Source of the DNA: a bacterium BMS3Abin02
Lineage (GTDB): Bacteria; Actinomycetota; Acidimicrobiia; Spongiisociales; UBA4744
NCBI GenBank assembly: GCA_002897675.1
Contig: BDSU01000002.1
Span: forward strand, 1-41,262
Length of the DNA stretch: 41,262 bases
Direction: 5' to 3'
Below the pieces are notes generated by a model. That model saw only the letters and a list, made by a program, of their open reading frames with translations, was not told the origin of the DNA and made no database searches. Both the position numbers and the translations under genes were made by a program. This document shows, in pieces, positions 16,775-24,900 of the stretch (positions are counted from its first letter, which is position 1; each line of letters opens with the position of its first letter).

Positions 16775-18087
16775 CAGTTGTCTCCTCTCTCGAAGAGGGC
16801 CGCGGTCGCGGCAACCGCCTCGCTCAGCGCCTCAAAGCCCTCGTCGGCCTCCTCCTCGGTCAAAGAGAGAGGCGGCGCGATGCGCAGGACGTTTCCGAAC
16901 ATGCCACCCTTGCCGAGCAGCAGGCCTCCGGCCCGAGCTGCCTCCATGATGTGTGAGGCTGCCTCCGGGTACGGATCCGTCCCGCCGGGGCGAACGAGTT
17001 CCACGCCGATCATGAGGCCCTTCCCCCGCACCTCGCCGATGATCTCGTAGCCGTCGGCCAGGTGATCGATGCGGGACCGCAGATGTTGGCCCACCTTCAG
17101 GGCGTTGGTTTGCAGGTCATGTTCCAGCAGGTAGTTCAGGTTGGCCAGTGCCCCGGTCGTGGCGAGCGGGTTCCCCCCGAACGTCGAGATCGAGTTGGCG
17201 TTCAGACAGTCCATGATCTCGGCTCGTGCGATCACTCCGCCGATGGCCAGCCCGTTGCCGACCCCCTTGGCGAAAGTGATCATGTCGGGGACGATACCGT
17301 GCGCCTGGTATCCCCAGAAGTGCTCGCCGGTCCTCCCCCATCCGGTCTGAACCTCGTCGGAGATGAAGAGAATCCCGTGCTGGTCCAGTTCGTCCTTCAT
17401 CGCTCCGAAGAAGCCATCCGGGGGAGTTACGAAACCGCCCACACCCTGGATCGGCTCGGCGATCAGGCAGGCCACATTCCCGGAGGTGGCGACCTTCAGC
17501 AGGTCGCGCAGGTCGGCCACGCAGGCGGCGGTGAATTCTTCGTCCGGAAGGTGACCGAAGGGGCTTCGATACCGATAGCCGCTGTGCACATACGTCACGT
17601 TGAGGGGAGCGAGGCTGGTCGGGGACCAGGACCGGTTGCCGGTCAGCGAAACGGCGGCGAACGAGCGGCCGTGATAGCTGTTGCGAAGCGCCAGCACCTC
17701 GTTGGAGCGTCGGTACGTGGTGGCCAGCAGCATGGCCGTGTCGTTGGCTTCGGTCCCCGAGTTCGTGAAGAACACCTTGGCGTCGGGAATCCCCGACAGC
17801 TCGGCCATTTTCTCGGCCAACTCGATCTGAGGCTCGATGAGGTAGAGCGTCGACGTGTGGAGGATGCGTCCCGCCTGCTCCCGGATCGCCTCGACGACCT
17901 CCGGCACATTGTGGCCGGTCATGGTCGTGAGGATGCCCCCAAAGAAGTCGAGGTATTCTTCGCCTTCGGCGTCCCATACCCGCCGGCCTTGCCCTCGCAC
18001 CAGAGCGATGGGCTGCCGGTAGTAGAGCGCCAGCCAGGATGGGAGCACCTGGTTGTGTCGTGCGTGGAGTTCTCGTTGCGTGCCCAT
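16774..18087 (-). CDS. Class III aminotransferase, probable beta-alanine/3-aminoisobutyrate transaminase
   Basis: 437 residues, PLP fold-type I. The PLP lysine is Lys274 in TFAKGVGNG, the pyridoxal-N aspartate is Asp244 in ISDEVQTGWGRTG, and the phosphate-binding SGTEAND starts at residue 110. The sequence resembles the AGXT2-like branch (alanine-glyoxylate or beta-alanine-pyruvate aminotransferase). In this operon it would take the beta-alanine made by the nitrilase-family enzyme and give malonate semialdehyde for MmsA. The amino acceptor (pyruvate or glyoxylate) cannot be told from the sequence. Confidence 0.9.
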   Translation of the reverse strand: MGTQRELHARHNQVLPSWLALYYRQPIALVRGQGRRVWDAEGEEYLDFFGGILTTMTGHNVPEVVEAIREQAGRILHTSTLYLIEPQIELAEKMAELSGIPDAKVFFTNSGTEANDTAMLLATTYRRSNEVLALRNSYHGRSFAAVSLTGNRSWSPTSLAPLNVTYVHSGYRYRSPFGHLPDEEFTAACVADLRDLLKVATSGNVACLIAEPIQGVGGFVTPPDGFFGAMKDELDQHGILFISDEVQTGWGRTGEHFWGYQAHGIVPDMITFAKGVGNGLAIGGVIARAEIMDCLNANSISTFGGNPLATTGALANLNYLLEHDLQTNALKVGQHLRSRIDHLADGYEIIGEVRGKGLMIGVELVRPGGTDPYPEAASHIMEAARAGGLLLGKGGMFGNVLRIAPPLSLTEEEADEGFEALSEAVAATAALFERGDN

Positions 18088-18103
18088 GTGTCCTCTCGAT
18101 CGG

Positions 18104-18946
18104 CTAGGGAGTTACGAGATCCTGGTAGGCGTCGGGTCGTCGGTCACGGTAGAACGCCCACTGTTTGCGAACGTCTTCGACCATGTCGAGGTCGAGGTCC
18201 CGAACCACCAGTTCCTCGTCGGTATCCGATGCGGCGCCGTCGACCACCTGACCGCGAGGATTCACGAAGTAGGAGGATCCGTAGAAGTCGTTGTCTCCGA
18301 AGGGTTCCTTGCCGATCCGGTTGATGGCGCCGATGAAGTACTCGTTGGCGACGGCGGCTGCCGGCTGTTCGAGATTCCAGAGGTACATGGACAGGCCACG
18401 ACTGGTCGCCGACGGGTTGAAGATGATCTTGGCGCCCTTGAGGCCGAGAGCCCGCCACCCCTCGGGGAAATGCCGGTCGTAGCAGATGTAGACGCCGATG
18501 CGACCGACGTTGGTGTCGAACACCGGATACCCGAGGTTTCCGGGCCGGAAGTAGTACTTCTCCCAGAACCCGGCGACCTGGGGAATGTGGGTTTTGCGGT
18601 ACTTGCCGAGGAAGGAGCCGTCGGCATCGAGGACTGCGGCCGTGTTGTAGTAGAACCCGTCGTCTTCCTTCTCGAAGATGGGGACGATGAGCACCATCCG
18701 GGTCTCCTTCGCCACCTTCTGCATGAGCCGGATCGTGGGCCCGTCGGGGATCGGTTCGGCGTACTCGAAGTGTTCGTCTTCCTGCACCTGGCAGAAGTAG
18801 GGGCCGTAGAAGAGCTCCTGGAAACACATGACCCTGGCGCCCTGCTCGGCTGCTTGGCGCGCGTAGTTCACATTCTTCTCGATCATCGAGTCCTTGTCGC
18901 CCGTCCACTCGGTCTGGACGATGGCTGCTCGCACCACGTTGGCCAT
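18104..18946 (-). CDS. Nitrilase-family amidohydrolase, probable beta-ureidopropionase
   Basis: 280 residues from ATG 18946, which has a strong GGAGGAG ribosome site; an upstream ATG at 19042 is not needed. The catalytic triad is Glu44 (CFQELFYGPYF), Lys118 (KYRKTHIP) and Cys155 (GVYICYDRHFPEGW). The FYGPYFC and FPEGWR contexts match N-carbamoyl-beta-alanine amidohydrolase and the closely related N-carbamoylputrescine amidase; the operon decides for the former. It releases CO2 and ammonia to give beta-alanine. First gene of the five-gene operon; no promoter is clear in the 236 nt upstream. Confidence 0.9.
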   Translation of the reverse strand: MANVVRAAIVQTEWTGDKDSMIEKNVNYARQAAEQGARVMCFQELFYGPYFCQVQEDEHFEYAEPIPDGPTIRLMQKVAKETRMVLIVPIFEKEDDGFYYNTAAVLDADGSFLGKYRKTHIPQVAGFWEKYYFRPGNLGYPVFDTNVGRIGVYICYDRHFPEGWRALGLKGAKIIFNPSATSRGLSMYLWNLEQPAAAVANEYFIGAINRIGKEPFGDNDFYGSSYFVNPRGQVVDGAASDTDEELVVRDLDLDMVEDVRKQWAFYRDRRPDAYQDLVTP

Positions 18947-19182
18947 GGTTCTCCTCCTCTGGAACGGTTCCGGAAACTGCGCAGCGCCCCTGATTCTCGT
19001 CGTTTGGACGGCATATGCTCCGCAACGGGACCACACCGCCAACCAACCCTACAACCCTACTCCGGCCTCCCGATACAGTGGGATTCAGCCCCAGGAGAGG
19101 CAGTGGGCGTCGGCGATCGAGAGATGCGCCATGAGCAGGAACCGGGCGGGTTCGTGGATCATCCGATCGATGCGTTCGACCG

Positions 19183-19545
19183 TCAGGCTCGAGCAGTACG
19201 GTTTTCGCATCGGTCGACTCGCGCAACGGGATCGTTCCGCACAAAGGTCGAAACCAAGACGATGCCGACGGCTGTCGGCACGACCCCGATGAAGACGAGG
19301 GCTGCCCCGACGAATACTTCCAAGAGTCCACTGGCGAACCCGGCTCGACATGCCTGGCGTTCCCTCTTGGAGAACGTGCTCGTGTCGTCCTCGCGATCGG
19401 TTTTCTTCGTTTGAATCTGACGGTGTCCAGCGTCAGGGAGCCCACGGCAAGGAGGCCGAAGGATCCGACGAGGACGGCGAACCCGAGGGATGTCCCGGCC
19501 CGGCCTGTTCGGTGGTATCTCGTTCGCGTCGCACGCGTTCGACAT
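19183..19545 (-). pseudogene. Frameshifted small two-helix membrane protein
   Basis: A start ATG at 19545 with CAGGAGAG upstream opens a frame that soon turns arginine-rich, while an adjacent frame at about 19405-19490 encodes a convincing membrane helix (SLGFAVLVGSFGLLAVGSL) and a basic tail. The first frame then resumes with DREDDTSTFSKRERQ and a second helix (LLEVFVGAALVFIGVVPTAV) before a stop at 19183. The simplest reading is one small protein with two helices whose gene has two opposite frameshifts, or sequencing errors. I do not recognise the family. Confidence 0.4.
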
Positions 19546-19958
19546 GCTCTCCTGGCGGAGGCCTCGGCGACCAGACCGGTTGGGCGGCATTACACTGACA
19601 GACCGGTCCGCTCCACACAGCGGAACGCCGTCATCAGCCGCCGGCCGGATGTTGCGGCGGGCGGGTTGGTGAAGACCGGCGGCGACGCCCTGCGTGAGGC
19701 CGGTGTGATGGTGCCCTGAACGGCGGGGCCCGGTTGGCCGCAAGCAGCGTATCCGCCCCCTCGGGACACGGGCTGGAGTGGGAGCGGCCGTGACCCACCG
19801 ACCCGGAGGGGTCTCGACGATTCGGGATGATATGTACCTGGCCACGAAGCGGGGCGTGTCACCGGCCGGAGCGGTCGCTGCTCTGCCTGAGCAAATCATG
19901 TTGGTCACGGCGTCGGGACAGAAGCCTTGACGAGGGGCCCGAAGGGAAGGTGGAGCTG
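19546..19958. other. 413-nt stretch with no recognisable gene
   Basis: Only short open frames are present. One (19790-19930, plus strand, 46 codons, containing [19 protein letters not shown]) looks protein-like but has no family I know and no ribosome site. The stretch lies in the decayed zone between the pyrimidine operon and the tRNA gene and may be gene debris. Confidence 0.4.
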
Positions 19959-21097
19959 ATGGATCCTGTAGATCTGGCCTCCCGGTTGATCGCCATACGC
20001 AGCCTTTCCTGTGAAGAAGGCAAAGTGGCAGACCTTGTTGCTGCTGCGATGCTCGAAGCAGGCTTCCGCGAAGTGAAGCGCACACCTTTGGGGAGCGTCG
20101 TCGGCATCGCCGGGCCACCGGGAAACGTCACTGCGCTCTTCGACGCTCACATGGACGTTGTGCCTCCGACCGGGAGATGGACCGAAGATCCCTTCACCCC
20201 CACGATCCGGAACGGTCGCCTCTACGGGCGTGGTGCCACGGACATGAAGGGGGGCCTGGCTGCTCTGTGATCGTCGGCGTCGGCGCCGCTGCCGCCCGTT
20301 TGGGGCGCCCTGTGGCCGTGTCGAGCACCGTGCTCGAGGAGACGATCGAAGGAGTCGCTCTGGGCGAGGTGCTCGACCTGGTGGAACCGGACGCCGTGGT
20401 GATCTGCGAACCGTCGTCGCTGCAGGTGAAGACAGCGCAGCGGGGTCGTATCGAGATCACACTCGAAGCTCGTGGCGTGCCCGCCCACGCTGCCCATCCT
20501 GAACGCGGCTCGAATCCCATCGACCACATGGCTCGAGCCTTGCGCATCCTGGCGCAGACGGACCCGCCCGAAGACGATCAACTCGGCCCAGGGATCCTGG
20601 TAGCGACCGATGTGGTCAGTGACCCATTCCCATCGATTTCGCTGATTTCCACAACGGTGACGGTGCGCTTCGATCGCCGCACTCTCCCGGGCGAGGAATC
20701 GGACCAGGTGTTGGAGGATCTGGTGAGGATTGTCGATCACGTGGCACCAGGCTGCTTCTCGGCGCGAGCGACCTCCGACACAGTCGTCGCCTACACAGGG
20801 GCAACCATCGCTCCTCTACGAGTCATGGCGCCGTGGCGAATCGATCCTGAGCATCCACTCGTGCAGACGTGCCTGGAGGCAGTGACGATCGCGGGTGCCG
20901 CGCCCGAGCTGGGCGTGTGGGGTTTCTGCACCAACGGTTCCGAGTCTGCCAGGCGAGGGATTCCGACCATCGGCTTCGGTCCAGGCCGCGAGTCGGACGC
21001 TCACATCGAAGACGAGTCGGTGTCGGTGACCGAGATCCAAACCGCAGCCGTCGTCTACCAGCACCTGGCTCTGTTCGTGGCCAGAGAACCGGCATGA
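19959..21097 (+). pseudogene. M20 family hydrolase (YgeY/ArgE/DapE-like), one frameshift
   Basis: Two overlapping pieces add up to a full M20 metallohydrolase of about 379 codons. The first piece starts at ATG 19959 ([21 protein letters not shown]) and contains [11 protein letters not shown] and [14 protein letters not shown], then hits TGA at 20268. The second frame continues directly with [13 protein letters not shown], the catalytic-type glutamate pair in VLEETIEG, and WGFCTNGSESARRGIPTIGFGPG. One missing base near 20265-20267 would join them as GLAALVIVG. The C-terminal features resemble YgeY-type hydrolases seen with hydantoinase gene sets. Either a recent inactivation or a sequencing error; metal ligands are otherwise intact. 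Confidence 0.75.
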
Positions 21098-21129
21098 CTC
21101 GCGGCGGCGGGGAAACGAATGCTCCCCAT

Positions 21130-21291
21130 GGTGAAGCGTCCCGGGGAACACCAGAGCTCCAGAAAGCGCGGGGCGATTCGCCACCGTTTCGCCTCGGGCA
21201 TGGCTCGGTCGGGACCGTCCTCGACGCCTACGGTCACCTCCATGCGGGAGCCGACGAAGCCGTCGCCGGAGAGCCTCGACGGCCGAATCGC
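21130..21291 (+). pseudogene. C-terminal relic of a tyrosine recombinase (phage-type integrase)
   Basis: In one frame from 21181 the sequence reads RLGHGSVGTVLDAYGHLHAG, followed by ADEAVAGEPRR. This matches the end of tyrosine integrases (LGHxSxxxTLDxYGHLFPxxDEAVAD), including the box II histidine (codon 21199-21201) and the nucleophilic tyrosine (codon 21229-21231). Just upstream, pieces of GEHPxxxQxRLGH occur in two frames. No arginine box or core domain remains. It lies about 160 nt from the 3' end of a tRNA gene, the usual place for an integrase. Confidence 0.6.
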
Positions 21292-21424
21292 GTCCCGAAC
21301 CTGGAACACACCAACCGGAACCACAGTGTCCATCATGAACCGAACCCACGCACACACCGACTGCGCGAGGAGCGCGCGACGGCACCTCGTTCAAGCAAGA
21401 CCAGACAGTCACAAGACGGACAGC

Positions 21425-21445
21425 AACCCCCGCTGAGCAGGGGTT
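21425..21445. terminator. Hairpin terminator at the 3' side of tRNA-Ala
   Basis: AACCCC (21425-21430) pairs with GGGGTT (21440-21445) around a 9-nt loop. It follows the tRNA by 9 nt on the minus strand; on the plus strand it is followed by TCTCT. Short but well placed for ending the tRNA transcript. Confidence 0.55.
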
Positions 21446-21453
21446 TCTCTGGG

Positions 21454-21527
21454 TGGAGGTGAGGGGATTCGAACCCCTGGCCTCTTCCGTGCGAGGGAAG
21501 CGCTCTGCCGGGCTGAGCTACACCCCC
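21454..21527 (-). tRNA. tRNA-Ala (anticodon CGC)
   Basis: 74 nt fold as a full cloverleaf: acceptor GGGGGTG/CACCTCC with discriminator A, D stem GCTC/GAGC, anticodon stem CTTCC/GGAAG with loop CTCGCAC, and T arm AGGGG-TTCGAAT-CCCCT. The anticodon CGC (plus-strand 21491-21493) reads GCG. The G3:U70 wobble pair, the main alanine identity element, is present. CCA is not encoded. It lies 41 nt downstream of the translin-like gene on the same strand. Confidence 0.96.
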
Positions 21528-21541
21528 AAAGGGCGAACGGC

Positions 21542-21547
21542 ATTGTA
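21542..21547 (-). promoter_or_regulatory. Probable -10 box of tRNA-Ala
   Basis: Reading the minus strand, TACAAT lies 14 nt before the first base of the tRNA, which would give a leader of about 6-8 nt. A small hairpin (CCGCT/AGCGG, 21552-21567) lies between it and the translin-like stop. No good -35 is seen. Confidence 0.45.
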
Positions 21548-21568
21548 GTCACCGCTTCACCGAGCGGA

Positions 21569-22189
21569 TCAGAGCCGATCCAAGAGATCCCTTCGCAACC
21601 GCTCCTGCACGATCGTGGTCGTCAGGTCGGAGCGGCTGCGCTCGACCAGTGCCCGCGCCACATCTGTCGTGCGCCGGAGCCCACGCGTCATCCCGTCGGG
21701 ATAATCGAGGCTTGCGAGGAGATCGACGACGGCATCCATCGCGCCGAGCGTCCCCTCGGCTCGTTCGAGTTCGCCTGACCGCAGGAGATCGAGCAGACGC
21801 CTCCGCAGCTCGCCGACCGCCTCACCGAGGCCGTGCAGATACGGCCCCACCCACACGCCCAGGTCGTCCGGCGTCGGCAGCGCCAGTTCGAGACCCAGGG
21901 CGTATGTCAAGCGCGCCTCCGCATACTCCTTCGCGGCGTCGGCGACGAAACCGGTGAACAGCACGTCCGGATGGTCCTCGAGCAGTTTCACGGCCTCCCG
22001 CAGCAGAACGCCTGCCTGGTCCATCAGCTCCTCGCAGCGCTCCAGTTCTCCCCGATGGAACGCGCGGATTGCATTCGCCGAAGTGCGAATCATCTGGCGG
22101 GACACGGTGAGGCCTTTCTCACGCGCAGCGAACTTGGCATCGAACTCGGCACGGGCAGCGGCTTCGACAGGATCGAGACTTGGCTTCAT
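21569..22189 (-). CDS. Translin-family protein (prokaryotic translin/TRAX homologue)
   Basis: 206 residues from ATG 22189, almost entirely alpha-helical. The pattern SRQMIRTSANAIRAFHRGE near residue 30, ADAAKEYAEARLTYALGLEL near 80, YLHGLGEAVGELRRRLLDLL near 118 and SLDYPDGMTRGLRRTTDVAR near 160 matches the translin fold, including the final helices that follow the conserved DYPD turn. Eukaryotic translin with TRAX forms a single-strand nucleic-acid-binding octamer and RNase. The prokaryotic relatives have no settled role and are sometimes mislabelled as dehalogenases. Last protein gene of the plsY-galU-moeA operon, 4 nt after the GlpR-like gene, and 41 nt before tRNA-Ala. Confidence 0.72.
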   Translation of the reverse strand: MKPSLDPVEAAARAEFDAKFAAREKGLTVSRQMIRTSANAIRAFHRGELERCEELMDQAGVLLREAVKLLEDHPDVLFTGFVADAAKEYAEARLTYALGLELALPTPDDLGVWVGPYLHGLGEAVGELRRRLLDLLRSGELERAEGTLGAMDAVVDLLASLDYPDGMTRGLRRTTDVARALVERSRSDLTTTIVQERLRRDLLDRL

Positions 22190-22193
22190 CCGC

Positions 22194-22631
22194 TCAGCCG
22201 TGCGCCAGCACCCGCGCCGGCGGCTCCGCCTCGTCGGTCTCCGTATCCCTGATATCGACCACGAACGAGGCTTCGCGATGCTGGCGAATCTGCACCAACA
22301 TCGCCAGGTACCAGGCGATGACACCGTCCATCGCGATGTGGGCGATGAGCAGGGCGGCGGAGCCGCGCCAGATCGCAACGGCGAGTGTCGCGACCGCAAT
22401 CGAGATGAGAACGATGAGGGCACGGCGTCTCCGCACGAGCACTCGGCGTCTCGTGAGCATCGGTTCGATCGTCGTCCCGCTCCCAGCCGCGCTGAGGCGC
22501 GCGGACAGCCGCATGAAGTCTCGTGCCGATTCGGTGGGCTGGTCCCGCCGAGAGGTGAAGACCGAAGGCAACAGGAATGCAGCCCACACGCCTGCCAGCA
22601 CGAAAATGACAATTACCGCCGTTGCTTCCAC
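22194..22631 (-). CDS. GlpR/SepX-like membrane protein (gephyrin-like protein receptor)
   Basis: 145 residues. One helix at the extreme N-terminus (AVIVIFVLAGVWAAFLLPSV), a polar segment with SARDFMRLSARLSA, a basic RRRVLVRRRR patch, then two helices (ALIVLISIAVATLAVAIW and LLIAHIAMDGVIAWYLAMLV) and a short acidic tail. This topology and basic patch match actinobacterial GlpR/SepX, which binds the MoeA-like Glp at the division site. The position downstream of galU and a moeA/glp gene is the conserved actinobacterial context. Sequence is short and diverse, so the call rests partly on synteny. Confidence 0.6.
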   Translation of the reverse strand: MEATAVIVIFVLAGVWAAFLLPSVFTSRRDQPTESARDFMRLSARLSAAGSGTTIEPMLTRRRVLVRRRRALIVLISIAVATLAVAIWRGSAALLIAHIAMDGVIAWYLAMLVQIRQHREASFVVDIRDTETDEAEPPARVLAHG

Positions 22632-22734
22632 GTATCCGCCCGTCGCTCACCCTGAGAATAGGTCACCAGACCCATCTCCGACAAGTTATCAACAGGCGAC
22701 CCCGGTATGCCGAGGTCCACGGAGCGTGGCGGAC

Positions 22735-23217
22735 TCAGTGTCCGGCGGTTTCGTCGCGCAACAGCGCGATCGCATGACCGAGTGCCGGAGCGATCACATC
22801 GAGCGATTCCGTCACTCCGCCGACAGATCCCGGCAGGTTGACGATGAGGGTCGATCCGGTGATTCCGGCGACACCCCTGGACAGCATCCCGTACGGATTG
22901 ATGCCGAACGTCGACGAACGAATCGCTTCGGCGATTCCCGGCGCAGACCGTTCGACGACGCTGCTCGTGGCCTCCGGTGTCAGATCTCTCGGCGAGAACC
23001 CCGTGCCACCTGTGGTGACGACGAGGTCGAACCCCTCCTCGACGGCCTCCTCGAGAGCATCCCGCACGGAGGAGACGCCATCGGAGACCACACGAAGCTC
23101 GGTCGCGATGCCGAGCGTCTCGAGACGCTCCGCCGCTGCCGGACCGGAACGGTCCTCGGCCTCGCCACGGCTGACCCGATCGCTCACGGTGAGGACGAGA
23201 GCCCTCAACGTCGCCAC
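22735..23217 (-). CDS. mog: Molybdenum cofactor adenylyltransferase family, MogA/MoaB
   Basis: 160 residues, the usual size. Adenylylates molybdopterin before metal insertion. Visible are LVLTVSDRVSRGEAEDRSG at the N-terminus, the conserved TTGGTGFSPRDLTPEAT near residue 68, and NLPGSVGGVTESL near 127. It overlaps moaC by 13 nt and is followed by a 103-nt gap before the GlpR-like gene. MoaB and MogA cannot be separated securely from sequence. Confidence 0.9.
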   Translation of the reverse strand: MATLRALVLTVSDRVSRGEAEDRSGPAAAERLETLGIATELRVVSDGVSSVRDALEEAVEEGFDLVVTTGGTGFSPRDLTPEATSSVVERSAPGIAEAIRSSTFGINPYGMLSRGVAGITGSTLIVNLPGSVGGVTESLDVIAPALGHAIALLRDETAGH

Positions 23218-23675
23218 TCTCCGGAGCGTCCTCCCGATTTCGACAGCAGCCGGACTCCTGTGATCTCGACACCCCGCTCGACACCTTTGACCATGTCGTA
23301 GAGCGTGAGCGCCGCGACGGACACTGCGGTCATCGCCTCCATCTCCACGCCGGTTCGATCACGCGTCTGCACCCTGGCCTCGACACGAGCACCGTCGTCG
23401 CGTTCGTACACCTCCACGGAGACCGACGTCAGTGACAACGGATGGCACAGCGGGATGAGATCGGCGGTGCGTTTGGCAGCCATGATGCCGGCCAGGCGTA
23501 CGGTCGCCGGCGCGTCACCCTTCGGCAGCTCCCCTCCGAAGAACTTGCGACTCGTTTCGGACGTCATGTGCACGATCGCCTCGGCCACGGCCACGCGGTC
23601 GGTAACCGGCTTGTCACCGACGTCGACCATATGCACGTGTCCCTGCTCGTCGAGGTGTGTGAACTCTTCAACCAT
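23205..23675 (-). CDS. moaC: Cyclic pyranopterin monophosphate synthase
   Basis: 156 residues, normal MoaC length. Acts after MoaA in the first step of molybdenum cofactor synthesis. Active-site motifs are intact: AAKRTADLIPLCHPL near residue 67, TGVEMEAMTAVSVAALTLYD near 110, and LLSKSGGRSG at the C-terminus with the catalytic lysine. Overlaps moeA by 8 nt and mog by 13 nt. No moaA, moaD or moaE is present in the window. Confidence 0.95.
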   Translation of the reverse strand: MVEEFTHLDEQGHVHMVDVGDKPVTDRVAVAEAIVHMTSETSRKFFGGELPKGDAPATVRLAGIMAAKRTADLIPLCHPLSLTSVSVEVYERDDGARVEARVQTRDRTGVEMEAMTAVSVAALTLYDMVKGVERGVEITGVRLLSKSGGRSGEWRR

Positions 23676-24900
23676 CGAGGACCTCCATCGTGCGGATCTC
23701 CGGCCACCTGAACATCTCCAGCGTTACCGTGTCACCGGCTTCGAGATCGCCGACGCCGACAGGAACCAGGGCAAACGCGTCGGCGTGCGCCATTGCCGAC
23801 AGGACGTTCGACGACTGACCACCGGCGAGATCGGCGAGCAGCCCATCACCTTCGATTCTCGTGCATACCCGCAGAAAGACGTCTCTGGCCGGGTTCGTCG
23901 ACACGGCCGTGGTGATCCGTCCGAGTATCTGTGGCCGGAACAGCGCCGTGGCCCCCATCATGTGGAGCAGGGCAGGCCGGACGAACTGCTCGAACGACAC
24001 GATGACCGACACCGGATTGCCGGGCAGACCGAACAGCGGCGTCCCTTCGATCTGTCCGAACGCAAACGGCTTGCCGGGTTGCTGCGCGACCTTCCAGAAC
24101 GCAACGGTGCCAAGGTCGGCGAGGACGGCCTTGACGAGGTCGTACTCGCCCATCGAGACCCCGCCTGACGTAATGACGGCGTCCGCCGTCCCTGCTGCTT
24201 CTTCCAGCGTCGCCCGCAGCGCCACCGCATCGTCGCCGACGATCCCGAAATCGATGGCGCCGACGCCGAGGTCGGCCAGCAACGCGATCAACGCCGTCCG
24301 GTTCGCGTCCCGGATCTTCCCGGGCGTCGGCGCCACCACTTCTGGCGGCAGCAGTTCGTCTCCCGTCGACAGCACTGCGGCGACCGGACGCCTCCTCACG
24401 AGTGGTTCGATCACGCCAATCGACGCGAGCACCCCAAGGTGTGCCGGGGTCAGCCGTTCTCCCGCCTCGAAAACGCGTGCCCCCGCCTCCATGTCGCCGC
24501 CCGCAGGCCGAACGTTGGACCCAGGCGCGCGGGATGCCAGAACCATGACCGACCGGTCTCCGGGTTCGGTCACCTCGACCTCCACGACGGTATCTGCACC
24601 GGCCGGCATCGGGGCGCCGGTCATGATCTTGATCGCGGCGCCCGGTTCGACCGTGTGGGTGGGCACGCTGCCCGCAGGCACATCCTCGATCACACGAAGC
24701 TCCACGGGGATCCCCTCGAGGTCCGCCGCTCGGATCGCGTATCCGTCCATCGCAGAGTTCGGAAACGGGGGAACGTCGTGTGGCGCGTCGACCGGTTCTG
24801 CAAGAACGAGGCCTCTTGCCTCTGCCAGCGGGACCCGCACCGAGTCGATCCGGCCCACTGCCGTCAGAACTTCGCGCTGGGCTTCCCGGCGTGGTTTCAC
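23668..24900 (-). CDS. moeA: MoeA/Glp molybdopterin molybdotransferase family protein
   Basis: 410 residues from GTG 24900. MoeA inserts molybdate into adenylylated molybdopterin. Motifs: PPFPNSAMDGYAIRA near residue 44, IKIMTGAPMPAGAD near 90, VLSTGDEL near 177, TSGGVSMGEYDLV near 246 and GLPGNPVSV near 293. The GTG overlaps the galU stop (GTGA). Actinobacteria carry a MoeA paralogue, Glp, in a galU-glp-rimJ-glpR cluster that works in cell division; this gene lies in that setting but next to moaC and mog, so it could serve either role or both. Confidence 0.9.
   Translation of the reverse strand: MKPRREAQREVLTAVGRIDSVRVPLAEARGLVLAEPVDAPHDVPPFPNSAMDGYAIRAADLEGIPVELRVIEDVPAGSVPTHTVEPGAAIKIMTGAPMPAGADTVVEVEVTEPGDRSVMVLASRAPGSNVRPAGGDMEAGARVFEAGERLTPAHLGVLASIGVIEPLVRRRPVAAVLSTGDELLPPEVVAPTPGKIRDANRTALIALLADLGVGAIDFGIVGDDAVALRATLEEAAGTADAVITSGGVSMGEYDLVKAVLADLGTVAFWKVAQQPGKPFAFGQIEGTPLFGLPGNPVSVIVSFEQFVRPALLHMMGATALFRPQILGRITTAVSTNPARDVFLRVCTRIEGDGLLADLAGGQSSNVLSAMAHADAFALVPVGVGDLEAGDTVTLEMFRWPEIRTMEVLDG

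Noticed and set aside
13753-17050. Long plus-strand open frames (13753-15354 and 15158-17050)
   Set aside because: They lie opposite mmsA and the dihydropyrimidinase, have shadow composition rich in Arg, His and Asp, and match no domain. High GC explains the lack of stops.
19790-19930. 46-codon plus-strand frame with [13 protein letters not shown]
   Set aside because: Protein-like but too short, without a ribosome site or family; treated as possible debris.
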